This document shows, piece after piece, positions 7,182-14,968 of a stretch of DNA of 31,247 bases. Numbering within the stretch: the first letter of the stretch is position 1; each line of letters begins with the position of its first letter. Position numbers and translations under genes: made by a program. The notes under the pieces are model-generated. The model saw only the letters and a list, made by a program, of their open reading frames with translations, was not told where the DNA came from and ran no database searches. Source of the stretch: an uncultured Lachnospiraceae bacterium (GTDB lineage Bacteria > Bacillota_A > Clostridia > Lachnospirales > Lachnospiraceae). The stretch is from positions 1 to 31,247 of the forward strand of contig CAJUMT010000014.1 of the NCBI GenBank assembly GCA_910587495.1. The letters are read 5' to 3'.

Positions 7182-8378
7182 TTACATTTGAAAAGACGCT
7201 ACCGCCGGATACATAAGCAGGATCAATATTGTAAGAAGCATCATTACCATAGGCAAAAGAAGTTTGCTTTCACATTCTTCCCCTATCTTTTTTGCCATAG
7301 CTTTACGGTCTTCGAAAGCCTCCCTTGCTTCTTCCAAAAGAATATCCGACAAATTCTTTGTCCCCTTACGAAGATTTTGCCCAAGAAGCGTACCAAGTTT
7401 CAAATAGGCAGGTATGTGGCATCTGCTGCCGAACCTCTCGTAAGCCAGCGCCTCTGATACGCCGCTTTGCATTTCGTACAAAGTGACACACATCTCCTCA
7501 TAGGCCGGTCGGTTTCGTACTGCCGCGCTTTTATCTTCGTAATTCACGACTATCCGCTCCCAGGCTTTTCTTGTGCTGATACCGGCTCCCATATAAAGAC
7601 TTAAACGGCTGACGATCTCAGAATAATCCATCTTCATACTCCGTTCCCTTTCTTCTTTTTTCGTCTGTTCCTCCTGCTTCTGCCCTGCCACCATTGCCAC
7701 AAGCACAACTGCCGTCAGTCCCAGCATCCACATCCAGCGATTATCTTCTTTTAGACGCCAGGATATGGGTATCCCTTTTATAGTATCTGGGAGTTTCAGT
7801 TCTTCCCCTGCATCTTCCTGAACTTTCTCAATCTCATACGCCAGCGCCTGAAGCATTTGTCTCTCATCCAGTTCATTAGGCGGGCATACTATAACTTCTC
7901 TCTCCCACAGTCGTTCCACACCCTGAAAGGATAAAGATGCCTGCACTTTTACAGGCGTTGCCTTCGCAAGCCGTATACTGTTCACAGTTCCGTCCGGATC
8001 TATGTGCTCCCACGGGCTTAGATACCACTGAAGCGCTACTTGCGTATCAGGGTAAATAGAAGGCATCCGTACGTCCTTTTCAATATGCGCAAGATCTATA
8101 TTTCCATTCAAAAACAAACCTTCCATCCCTTCTTCCGCTTCATCCAGCACAGACTGAATCTCTTCTTCCTCATAAGACTGCTCTAAAAGTTTCACTGTAA
8201 AAGGATAATTCTCTCCCTCTATTTCCACCCTTACTTTCTGATCCAGAGTACCCGTTCCTCCCGGCGGTCTGGTAAGACGCTGTATGGGCACACTGTCTTG
8301 CATGCCGGACAAAAGGCAAAACAAAGTTAAAATTCCTCCGACTGCCGACGTCAGATATAATCTGGTCTTAAATCTCAA
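7182..8378 (-). CDS. tadC: TadC-like type II secretion F domain protein with an extra N-terminal domain
   Basis: TadC is one of the two inner-membrane platform proteins of the Tad system and works with TadB and the CpaF ATPase. The last 150 residues of this 398-aa protein are the T2SSF domain (SEIVSRLSLYMGAGISTRKAWER, then a C-terminal membrane hairpin ending in LLTILILLMYPAVASF). Before it lie a membrane helix at about 9-25, about 190 residues predicted to be outside the membrane, and a second helix at about 215-232. That long insert makes it larger than a minimal TadC. The start is a TTG with AAAGGA nine bases upstream; no ATG or GTG is available without losing the first helix. It overlaps tadB by 11 bases. 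Confidence 0.87.
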   Translation of the reverse strand: MRFKTRLYLTSAVGGILTLFCLLSGMQDSVPIQRLTRPPGGTGTLDQKVRVEIEGENYPFTVKLLEQSYEEEEIQSVLDEAEEGMEGLFLNGNIDLAHIEKDVRMPSIYPDTQVALQWYLSPWEHIDPDGTVNSIRLAKATPVKVQASLSFQGVERLWEREVIVCPPNELDERQMLQALAYEIEKVQEDAGEELKLPDTIKGIPISWRLKEDNRWMWMLGLTAVVLVAMVAGQKQEEQTKKEERERSMKMDYSEIVSRLSLYMGAGISTRKAWERIVVNYEDKSAAVRNRPAYEEMCVTLYEMQSGVSEALAYERFGSRCHIPAYLKLGTLLGQNLRKGTKNLSDILLEEAREAFEDRKAMAKKIGEECESKLLLPMVMMLLTILILLMYPAVASFQM

Positions 8379-9114
8379 ACTGCACCATCCTTTTTGCCAC
8401 CAGGTACGCTGCCAAATATATAAAAAGGCATACGGTCGCCACGACAGCTCCTACAACATTATGATAAAGCCCCTTTAAAAAATCCCCTGAACCGACTCTT
8501 ACATATAAAAGCACCGCCGCTGGCATAACCGTCATAATCTTCTGCTCATACAGTTTGGAAGAAAGAAAAGTCTCTATCTCCCGTCTAGTATCCATAATCT
8601 CTGCCATTCTGGAAGCTGTGCTTCGTATCACCCCATTTAGACTTCCTCCGCTGGCTCGCGCTATGCAAAATACTTCCACAAAACTTTTAACCTCATCAAA
8701 AGGATGTTTCTTTGCCAGTTCCATAAAGAGTGTCTCAGGGCTTAGATTATTCTCTGCTTTAGCCAGCATATCTTTTAATTCTACCAACATGATACCGCCT
8801 TTCGGAAACATCAAGGTAAGCTCTTTGTAAGACTGCCCCAACGCATTTTCCACAGAATAACCGGCTGCCAATGAAGAAGACAAAAGAAGAATCCACTCTC
8901 TGAACATCTTAAGAAACAGATCTTTTTTCTTCTGCTCTCTTGCAGCGGCACGTTCTTTATGCCAAAGTAATATAAATGGTGATAAAAGCGGAACCGCATA
9001 AAAAGAATCATAGAACAGCCACGAAAAAAACAGTACTACAAGGATGCCCTGTAGAAAATCCGTCAGCATCTCCCCTTTATCCTGCCAAAATACCGGCACG
9101 CCGAAACTTTCCAA
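8368..9114 (-). CDS. tadB: TadB-like type II secretion F domain protein
   Basis: TadB forms the membrane platform together with TadC. The 248 residues contain two N-terminal hydrophobic segments (about 18-50), a cytoplasmic T2SSF domain (LFLKMFREWILLLSSSLAAG, then ELAKKHPFDEVKSFVEVF and ASGGSLNGVI), and two C-terminal segments near 195-240. The start used is a TTG at 9114 with GGGGGAG ten bases upstream. An ATG at 9069 has a purine run placed too close to serve well, so the longer form is preferred but not certain. It overlaps the end of cpaF by 38 bases. Confidence 0.88.
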   Translation of the reverse strand: MESFGVPVFWQDKGEMLTDFLQGILVVLFFSWLFYDSFYAVPLLSPFILLWHKERAAAREQKKKDLFLKMFREWILLLSSSLAAGYSVENALGQSYKELTLMFPKGGIMLVELKDMLAKAENNLSPETLFMELAKKHPFDEVKSFVEVFCIARASGGSLNGVIRSTASRMAEIMDTRREIETFLSSKLYEQKIMTVMPAAVLLYVRVGSGDFLKGLYHNVVGAVVATVCLFIYLAAYLVAKRMVQFEI

Positions 9115-10309
9115 TGTTTTTCATCTCCCCCGTTTTTTCCTGTACCCCGCAAATTTTGCCGGATACTTCTCCGGTTTCCCGGAAGAGAAACAGGGAGTTT
9201 AACGCTACCTGGTCCTCTTCCATACCGGTCACTTCTGTGATTTCTAAAAGTCTGCGGCTTCGGTCCCGCAGTCTTCCCAGATAAACGATCAGGTCAATGC
9301 CGGAGGCAATCTGCCTCCGTATGGCCTGTAAAGGCAATTCCATTCCCATAAGAACCATGGTCTCCAGGCGACCGATCGTATCATGCGTACTGTTGGCATG
9401 GCAAGTGCTGAAACTTCCGTCATGCCCGGTATTTAAGCAGGTCAGAAGCTCAAAGGTTTCGGCTCCCCTTACTTCTCCTACGATAATACGGGTTGGCCGC
9501 ATTCGCAAAGATGCCCGGATCAGATCCCGGATTGTGATCTCCCGGCAATCCTCCACACCGGCAGCCCGAGTCTCCAAACGTACCAAATTCTGCACATTTT
9601 GAATTTGAAGCTCCGCGGTGTCCTCAATGACTACCACCCGCTCATCCGACGGGATGTATTCCGAAAGCGCATTTAAAAAGGTTGTCTTTCCTGAGCCTGT
9701 CCCTCCCGCCACCAGGATGGAATATCCTGAACGCACCGCGTCTTTTAGAAAAAGCGCTTCCTCCTTAGAAAGGCTCTCCAGTTCCAACAGCCGCTCCATG
9801 GTTATGGGCTTTTCAGGAAATCTTCGTATTGTGATAATCGGCCCATTGACTGCGACGGGAGGTAATACCACATGTACTCTGTCTCCGCTTTCCAGTCTTG
9901 CATCCACGATGGGCTGGGATTCATTAACCACCCGGTTGCAGGCTCCTATCATCTGCTGAATAATATCCAGAATCCGTTCTTTGGAATGAAAATTCTTCTC
10001 CCAGCGCTTTAATACTCCATCCTTCTCAAGAAAAATACCATCCATACCGTTGACCATAATTTCGGTCACGCCTGGTTCTTCCAAAAGCTCCTGAAGCACA
10101 TCCATCTTTCGCAAAGCGTGAAAAAGTTCTTTTTTCAGTCTACATTTCTCGTTTAGCGACAGACGGTGTTCTTTTCCGTAAGCGAGCACCACCTGGTCGA
10201 TCAGTTCCTGCATTTCATCGTCACTTACTTCCCGGCTTAAATCTACCCGCTCAAGGACCTGATTTTTCAACTTCAGAAAGCTGTCAGAATCCTCTGTTAC
10301 CTGTTCCAT
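9077..10309 (-). CDS. cpaF: CpaF/TadA family secretion ATPase
   Basis: This hexameric ATPase powers Flp pilus assembly from the cytoplasmic face. The 410 residues show the VirB11/CpaF layout: an N-terminal helical region (about 1-75), a domain with EPGVTEIMVNG and DARLESGDRVHVVLPP, then the Walker A loop GGTGSGKTT at about 202-210, an Asp box near VVVIEDTAEL, the Walker B segment RIIVGEVRGAE near residue 275, and the His box TGHDGSFSTCHANS. GGAGGGG lies just before the ATG. It follows the TadZ-like gene by eight bases. Confidence 0.96.
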   Translation of the reverse strand: MEQVTEDSDSFLKLKNQVLERVDLSREVSDDEMQELIDQVVLAYGKEHRLSLNEKCRLKKELFHALRKMDVLQELLEEPGVTEIMVNGMDGIFLEKDGVLKRWEKNFHSKERILDIIQQMIGACNRVVNESQPIVDARLESGDRVHVVLPPVAVNGPIITIRRFPEKPITMERLLELESLSKEEALFLKDAVRSGYSILVAGGTGSGKTTFLNALSEYIPSDERVVVIEDTAELQIQNVQNLVRLETRAAGVEDCREITIRDLIRASLRMRPTRIIVGEVRGAETFELLTCLNTGHDGSFSTCHANSTHDTIGRLETMVLMGMELPLQAIRRQIASGIDLIVYLGRLRDRSRRLLEITEVTGMEEDQVALNSLFLFRETGEVSGKICGVQEKTGEMKNIGKFRRAGILAG

Positions 10310-10317
10310 GGCCCCTC

Positions 10318-11316
10318 CTATTCCTGCAGCAGGCCACGGACATACATGCCCATCTCCTGCTGCGGCAACATAGAAAAGTCACCTTCACTGCCAAATTCTT
10401 CTTCACAATCAGGCAATTCAAGCATTTGCAGTTTTTCCAAAATATCCATTCCGTCTAAAATCTGGATGTATTTCTGCCACTGACTAGTCTTCCCCTGTGA
10501 AAGCATGTCCTGTCTGGTAGGTACATAGATCCCGTCGCACTGACGCAAAAGGTCCATCTCATGGCCAGTCATGCTGCCAAGATCCAATATGATAAAATCA
10601 TACGAACTCTGAGTACGAATCAAATACAACAGGCGCTGCCACTCTTCCGTCGTAATCTGGCTAAGATCTGTATAGGAGTCACAAGGAGGCACATAGTCCA
10701 TCTGGCCGATTTTTTGGACTATACTGTTCAGACGATAGAGAAACGGTGTTTTTTGTTGTCTAAGATAATAAATCAAATCCGATAAGTTCCAATGACTTCC
10801 GCCCAGAATCTCGGCAAATCCGGAGCATTCCTCCAGATTGAGATATAAAACATTCCGGTCCTCTGCGAGGATCTGCCCTAATGCCAGGGCAAACTTATTC
10901 TTACTGATTCCACCTGACGGGGAATATACCCCTATGACTCTGTTGTCTTTATGTACCTCTGTATAGCATTCCTCATCCGTTTCCTGCTCAGAATAATAGT
11001 ACATAATTTCCCGCAGAATGTTCTCCGCAGACTGGTACTTATATACGGCTGGATACGCACTAAGTTCCTTTGGAAGGCTTCCTTCTGAAAGAATGATTAC
11101 GCACTCTCTGCGAATTGCATCTTTGCAGTCTTTATAGTTTTCCGCCGACAAAAGCAAAACCTCGGCTTCTTCCTCCAAAAGGGCTTTTTTAAGCTGCTCG
11201 CTCTCTGTGCATGTCCTCACCTGGAACAGACGACTTTTCTTTAGATTAACATACTGTCTGAAAGCATCCATATAGGATGCGTCAGAATCCGCAATCCATA
11301 ATCTAGTGCTTTTCAC
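10318..11316 (-). CDS. TadZ/CpaE-like protein with a degenerate nucleotide-binding loop
   Basis: TadZ/CpaE proteins combine a receiver-like N-terminus with a ParA/MinD-type ATPase fold and place the pilus machine in the cell. Here residues 1-115 look like an atypical receiver domain (STRLWIADSDASYMDAFRQY). From about 130 the ATPase fold begins with VIGVYSPSGGISKNKFALAL, and FIILDLGSMTG fits the Walker B strand. The P-loop GGISKN departs from the deviant Walker A pattern KGGxGKT, so ATP binding is doubtful. The start is taken as the GTG at 11316 because GGAGG lies five bases upstream; a GTG at 11334 in the same frame lacks a site. It is the first gene of the Tad operon. Confidence 0.82.
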   Translation of the reverse strand: MKSTRLWIADSDASYMDAFRQYVNLKKSRLFQVRTCTESEQLKKALLEEEAEVLLLSAENYKDCKDAIRRECVIILSEGSLPKELSAYPAVYKYQSAENILREIMYYYSEQETDEECYTEVHKDNRVIGVYSPSGGISKNKFALALGQILAEDRNVLYLNLEECSGFAEILGGSHWNLSDLIYYLRQQKTPFLYRLNSIVQKIGQMDYVPPCDSYTDLSQITTEEWQRLLYLIRTQSSYDFIILDLGSMTGHEMDLLRQCDGIYVPTRQDMLSQGKTSQWQKYIQILDGMDILEKLQMLELPDCEEEFGSEGDFSMLPQQEMGMYVRGLLQE

Positions 11317-11417
11317 AATAACCTCCAGCAACACAAAACTTATGTTTCCTATGCTGCAATTTCTTCATGGAATCTGGCTCAGAAATACATGTTGAGCCTA
11401 TGGCGAATGCCAATTTC

Positions 11418-11433
11418 TGATAAGCGCTTATCA
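11418..11433. promoter_or_regulatory. Perfect 16-bp palindrome, probable operator of the Tad operon
   Basis: The sequence TGATAAGCGCTTATCA is its own reverse complement. It begins seven bases after the -10 box of the Tad promoter, so it covers the expected transcription start. The AAGCGCTT core resembles LacI/CcpA-family operators, although the outer bases do not match a standard catabolite-responsive element. Repression by a LacI-type regulator is inference. Confidence 0.65.
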
Positions 11434-11440
11434 CGATTTC

Positions 11441-11469
11441 ATTATAGACAATGACTTTTCAGTTGTCTA
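11441..11469 (-). promoter_or_regulatory. Promoter of the Tad operon
   Basis: On the minus strand there is TAGACA (11464-11469), a 17-base spacer and a perfect TATAAT (11441-11446). The leader to the tadZ start is about 115 nt and can form two hairpins: TGGC/GCCA (11401-11412) and GGCTCA/TGAGCC (11376-11398). Confidence 0.75.
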
Positions 11470-11506
11470 TGCTATTTACAGTTTGTTCACAAATTTTGGT
11501 CAATGT

Positions 11507-11779
11507 CTACAAAAAATGAAAAGCGGCAATAGCGTAAAGCAGCGAAACCCCGCTAAATCCCAGTGTTCCGGATGTCAAAAGACTGCACAAATTAATTCCT
11601 ACCATGCAGGGAATGCCCCATGTATCCAGGAGAAGGTTGATCCCGTAGATGGCAATTCCTCCCATCACCATACGCAGGCAAAAATTCAAAAAAAATTCAA
11701 TCTTATTTTTGACTGTGACCATAAAGAGTACAAGTATGCAGGCGCCTGCAATTGCGAGAATTCCTGTCTGTTTCTCCAT
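11507..11779 (-). CDS. bofA: BofA family pro-sigmaK processing inhibitor-like protein
   Basis: In Bacillus subtilis BofA sits in the outer forespore membrane and holds the SpoIVFB protease inactive until the sigma-G signal arrives. The 90 residues contain two or three hydrophobic segments (GILAIAGACILVLFMVTV, then a central and a C-terminal one) and the family's conserved stretch FLNFCLRMVMGGIAIYGIN with LGFSGVSLLYAI near the end. The ATG at 11779 has GGAGGGG seven bases upstream; an in-frame start six codons earlier lacks a site. It suggests a spore-forming lineage. It is divergent from yaaL, which often precedes it in the same direction. No clear housekeeping promoter was found upstream. 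Confidence 0.85.
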   Translation of the reverse strand: MEKQTGILAIAGACILVLFMVTVKNKIEFFLNFCLRMVMGGIAIYGINLLLDTWGIPCMVGINLCSLLTSGTLGFSGVSLLYAIAAFHFL

Positions 11780-11907
11780 TTTATTGCCCCTCCTCATGGT
11801 TTACTATATGAAAACTGCTGAAAAATATTACCGTTTTCGTATAATTTTACCATTGTCCGACTATACTGATATTAACAAATTTCTCCAGAACAGGAAGGAA
11901 GAGGCAG

Positions 11908-12126
11908 ATGAAACAGACGGGAACCAACGTAAACGCAGATCCGCGCAGGCAGCAGCTTTTGGAAGATATTAAAAAGACCAAATCCGCGCTGGATTGTGCT
12001 TACTCAAATTTTGAGAATGTAGTCGATCCTGACCTGGTCGATTGTTCCATCTATGAATTAAAAGCCGTACAAATGCGTTATCGATTCCTGCTCAGACAGG
12101 CGGAACTGCTAGATTCGCTCTCCTAA
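11908..12126 (+). CDS. YaaL family protein (DUF2508)
   Basis: YaaL-like proteins are small, probably cytoplasmic proteins of unknown function, usually encoded between recR and bofA in Firmicutes. The 72 residues match the family: basic N-terminus (DPRRQQLLEDIKKTKSAL), then the conserved core SNFENVVDPDLVDCSIYEL and a helical tail with RYRFLLRQAELL. A purine-rich ribosome site (GGAAGAGG) precedes the ATG. The gene is on the plus strand, divergent from bofA, and ends at a bidirectional terminator. recR is not in the window. Confidence 0.82.
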   Translation: MKQTGTNVNADPRRQQLLEDIKKTKSALDCAYSNFENVVDPDLVDCSIYELKAVQMRYRFLLRQAELLDSLS

Positions 12127-12137
12127 GCGCCTGCAAA

Positions 12138-12187
12138 AAACCCGAAGGCAGATACGGCCATCCCGCCGTACATGCCTTCGGGTTTTT
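12138..12187. terminator. Bidirectional terminator between yaaL and the potassium operon
   Basis: A 13-bp stem, AAACCCGAAGGCA (12138-12150) paired with TGCCTTCGGGTTT (12173-12185), is flanked by A-rich sequence on the left and T-rich sequence on the right. It should therefore end transcripts from both sides: yaaL on the plus strand and trkA/ktrA on the minus strand. The loop contains a second short stem (TACGGC/GCCGTA). Confidence 0.92.
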
Positions 12188-12188
12188 A

Positions 12189-12836
12189 TTACATCTTTTT
12201 TAAAAATTTTGCCAGGTCGTCATCACTTCCCATGACTAGCATATGATCTTCAGCGCGAAAACAATAATCCGCGTCCGGCATGATCATATTCCCCGCCGGG
12301 CCTCGAATACCCAGGATACTTACGCCATAATTCACACGAACATTCAGGTTTCTGATGCTCTTACCCACCCATTCTCTCACAGGCAGCACCTCATAAATTC
12401 CATAATCTCCCAGATCCACAAAATCAAACACATGATTGGCGCTGGATTTTTTGGCGATCTTTTCCGCCATATCCCGCTCAGGATAGACCACCTCATCCGC
12501 ACCGTTTCTCAAAAGAAATTTGGCCTGGACATCCGTACTGGCACGACTTATAACCCAGTTCGCCCCCAACTCCTTTAGAAGGCTGGTGATCTCCAGGCTG
12601 TTCTGGAAGCTTCCTCCGATACAGACAAAACACATATCAAAATTTCTGATTCCCAGTTCTTCCAGTACTTCAGATCTTGTGCAGTCGCCGATCTTTGCAC
12701 TGGTAACTAAAGGAAGCGCCGGGCGCAGGTTCTCTTCATCTTCATCCACCGCCAGAATCTCATTGCCCAGTTTAGACAGTTCTTTACACAGATATTGGCC
12801 AAACCGGCCCATTCCGATCACTAAAAATGACTTCAT
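12189..12836 (-). CDS. ktrA: KtrA/TrkA-like RCK subunit of a potassium uptake system
   Basis: This cytoplasmic gating subunit binds nucleotides and controls the membrane pore protein encoded just upstream. The 215 residues are one RCK unit: an RCK_N Rossmann domain with GMGRFGQYL at about 8-16 and the acidic AVDEDEEN ending the second strand, then an RCK_C domain from about 135 (VREWVGKSIRNLNVR). A single RCK unit of this size is the KtrA form; Escherichia coli TrkA has two. AGGAG precedes the ATG, and the gene lies 14 bases after the pore gene. Confidence 0.93.
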   Translation of the reverse strand: MKSFLVIGMGRFGQYLCKELSKLGNEILAVDEDEENLRPALPLVTSAKIGDCTRSEVLEELGIRNFDMCFVCIGGSFQNSLEITSLLKELGANWVISRASTDVQAKFLLRNGADEVVYPERDMAEKIAKKSSANHVFDFVDLGDYGIYEVLPVREWVGKSIRNLNVRVNYGVSILGIRGPAGNMIMPDADYCFRAEDHMLVMGSDDDLAKFLKKM

Positions 12837-12850
12837 ATTTCCTATCTCCT

Positions 12851-14194
12851 CTATCCGATATTAATCCGTTCCATAGGCTGACGCAGACCGGATTGCCGAC
12901 GTTTGTCCGTAAAGGTCAGGGCAAAGGACAGACTGCCGATCCTGCCGCAGTACATAAGAAGTATAATTACGACTTTTGAGACAACGCTTAAGTCTCTGGT
13001 GATGCCGGTACTCATACCCACCGTATCCACTGCGGAGAAGGTTTCCAAAAGTACATCCGCAAGCGGCAGGTTATCTACAGCACATATAATAAAAGAACCT
13101 AGCACTGCCATGGACAAAGTCAGAGTAAATACAATTGCCGCTTTCTCAATCAGCTTATCTTCCAGTCTCCTGCCGTATACATTCACGCCATCCGTGTGTC
13201 GAATCATGGATACAATATAGAGTAACAGCACCATAATGGTAGTCGTTTTCACACCGCCCGCCGTGGAGCCGGGATTTCCTCCGATCAACATAAGAATTAA
13301 CGTAAGAAGTTTTCCCGCATCCGAAAGTCCTGCTACATCTGTAGTATTAAAACCTGCGGTTCTTGGGGTCACAGCCGCAAAAAACGCTGCCAGACACTTT
13401 CCAGAACCATCCAGTTCTTTTAGTACGCCGTCGCTTTCCAGAAGCAAAAACAGGGCTGTGGGCACCACTAACAGCACAATTAATGCTGTCAATACCATCT
13501 TTGCGTGCAGAGAATATCTGGAAAAATTCAGGCGATTCACACTTATATCTTTCCAAACCACAAATCCCAGCCCGCCGATCAGAATCAGTCCCGCTGCTGT
13601 CATACTGACCAAATAGTCCTGGGCATAACGGCTGAGAGACGAATAGGCTTCAAAACGCCCCATCAGGTCAAACCCCGCATTACAAAAAGCGGATATGGAA
13701 TGAAAAATACTGTAATAAATTCCTTCCAGAAGCCCAAATTCCGGAATAAATCGTATGGCAAACAAAAGCGCCCCCAAACCTTCTGTCAAAAATGTTCCTT
13801 TCAGAATCAGTTTGGCCAGACGCACAATCCCTCCGATCTGCAGTGCATTCACGCTGTCTTTTAGAAGGCCTCTGTCCGCAAGTCCGATTTTCTTCCCCAT
13901 CATCAGGAAGATTGACACGCCAATGGTCACAAATCCAAGCCCTCCCACTTGAATCATAAGCAGTATGATAAGCTGTCCAAACAGACTCCAGTGCTGATAA
14001 GTATCCACCACCACCAGTCCCGTTACACAGGTGGCGCTCGCCGCCGTAAACATTGCTGAAAGAAAATCTGTCCCCTTTCCTTCCCTGCATGAGACAGGCA
14101 GCATCAAAAGAAATGTCCCGCACAGAATAATAACCAGAAAGCCCACCGCAATCCACTGTGTGCCCGTCAGGCGGCTTCTAAGCTTTGCAAACAT
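12851..14194 (-). CDS. ktrB: KtrB/TrkH family potassium transporter
   Basis: This is the membrane pore of the potassium uptake system. The 447 residues form four M1-P-M2 units, and each selectivity-filter glycine is visible: ATCVTGLV, AFCNAGFDL, RTAGFNTTD and VGMSTGIT. GGNPGSTAGGVKTTT in the third unit is a strong family signature and includes the gating-loop region. The length and single-RCK partner fit KtrB better than TrkH. GGAGG lies six bases before the ATG. It is the first gene of a two-gene operon with its own promoter. Confidence 0.95.
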   Translation of the reverse strand: MFAKLRSRLTGTQWIAVGFLVIILCGTFLLMLPVSCREGKGTDFLSAMFTAASATCVTGLVVVDTYQHWSLFGQLIILLMIQVGGLGFVTIGVSIFLMMGKKIGLADRGLLKDSVNALQIGGIVRLAKLILKGTFLTEGLGALLFAIRFIPEFGLLEGIYYSIFHSISAFCNAGFDLMGRFEAYSSLSRYAQDYLVSMTAAGLILIGGLGFVVWKDISVNRLNFSRYSLHAKMVLTALIVLLVVPTALFLLLESDGVLKELDGSGKCLAAFFAAVTPRTAGFNTTDVAGLSDAGKLLTLILMLIGGNPGSTAGGVKTTTIMVLLLYIVSMIRHTDGVNVYGRRLEDKLIEKAAIVFTLTLSMAVLGSFIICAVDNLPLADVLLETFSAVDTVGMSTGITRDLSVVSKVVIILLMYCGRIGSLSFALTFTDKRRQSGLRQPMERINIG

Positions 14195-14220
14195 GACTGT
14201 CCTCCATTGTATTTTGCTAT

Positions 14221-14249
14221 AGTATACCCTCTTTTCTTCGGAAAGTCAA
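14221..14249 (-). promoter_or_regulatory. Promoter of the ktrB-ktrA operon
   Basis: On the minus strand there is TTGACT (14244-14249), a 17-base spacer and TATACT (14221-14226), giving a leader of about 20 nt. The first bases of the -35 box are also the end of the T tract of the preceding dhaL terminator. Confidence 0.8.
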
Positions 14250-14285
14250 AAAGACAGAGGCTCAAGTAATGCAAAAGCCTCTGTC
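14248..14285 (-). terminator. Terminator of the polyol operon after dhaL
   Basis: A 10-bp stem, GACAGAGGCT/AGCCTCTGTC (arms 14276-14285 and 14253-14262), is followed on the minus strand by TTTTT (14248-14252). It lies just after the dhaL stop and ends the transporter transcript. Confidence 0.9.
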
Positions 14286-14302
14286 CAAAATAAATCTTTA
14301 AT

Positions 14303-14941
14303 TTATAAAAGTTCTGCGATTCCGTCTGCCATTGCTGTCAGGATAATGCAGCAGGAAGTAGCGCCTGCGTCCAAAACGCCTCTGGAACGCTCTCCAAGAC
14401 GGCTGGAACGTCCAAATTTCGCCACCATGTCTTTGGTTGAATCACGGCCTTTAGCAGCTGCTTCTTTCATCTCTTCCAATGCGGCTTTAAAGTCTTTTCC
14501 GTCTTCTGCGGCAGCTTTCAGCACATCAACAGAAGGAGATAAAGTATCTACCAGTGTCTTATCGCCGACTTTCGCGTCCACGATCTCACAAAGACCCGAA
14601 AGGCCAGCCGCCAGCATATTTGCCAGCTCTGCAACGCCAATCTCTTCTAAGTCTTCCCCTGCTTCCGCCATATCCATCAGGATCGTACCATAGATCGGTC
14701 CCATAGAACCGCCAATCTCATTTAACAGAATCGTGCCCAGTTCGTCCAGACCCTCTGTGAAAGTGAAATCCTCGTCTTTAAAGCGCTCTTCAAAGACGCT
14801 GAATCCTTTGTTCATGTTCATACCGTGGTCGCCGTCGCCGATCAAACCGTCTACTTCTCCAAGATATGCTTTATTATCCTGGATTCCTTTTACCATTTTT
14901 AACAGAATCGGTTTCCCATCTGCGTTTTTAAATGTAGCCAT
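14303..14941 (-). CDS. dhaL: DhaL-type nucleotide-binding subunit of a dihydroxyacetone kinase-like enzyme
   Basis: DhaL supplies the nucleotide and its magnesium ions to DhaK, which holds the ketose. The 212 residues carry the expected signatures: the magnesium-binding DGDHGMNM at about 37-44, GGSMGPIYGT near residue 77, GDKTLVDTLSP near residue 125, and RGVLDAGATSC near the C-terminus. GGAGG precedes the ATG, 27 bases after dhaK. No DhaM phosphotransferase subunit is encoded in the window, so the pair may use ATP directly, or may draw on a DhaM elsewhere. It is the last gene of the operon. Confidence 0.9.
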   Translation of the reverse strand: MATFKNADGKPILLKMVKGIQDNKAYLGEVDGLIGDGDHGMNMNKGFSVFEERFKDEDFTFTEGLDELGTILLNEIGGSMGPIYGTILMDMAEAGEDLEEIGVAELANMLAAGLSGLCEIVDAKVGDKTLVDTLSPSVDVLKAAAEDGKDFKAALEEMKEAAAKGRDSTKDMVAKFGRSSRLGERSRGVLDAGATSCCIILTAMADGIAELL

Positions 14942-14968
14942 ATCTGTTTAACCTCCTTGAGTAGACTA

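Noticed and set aside
11780..11907. Promoters for bofA and yaaL
   Set aside because: TATAAT-like and TATACT-like hexamers are present, but none has an acceptable -35 box at 16-18 bases.
13680..14156. Alternative minus-strand reading frame of 158 codons
   Set aside because: It is a shifted frame inside ktrB, whose four filter motifs are intact.
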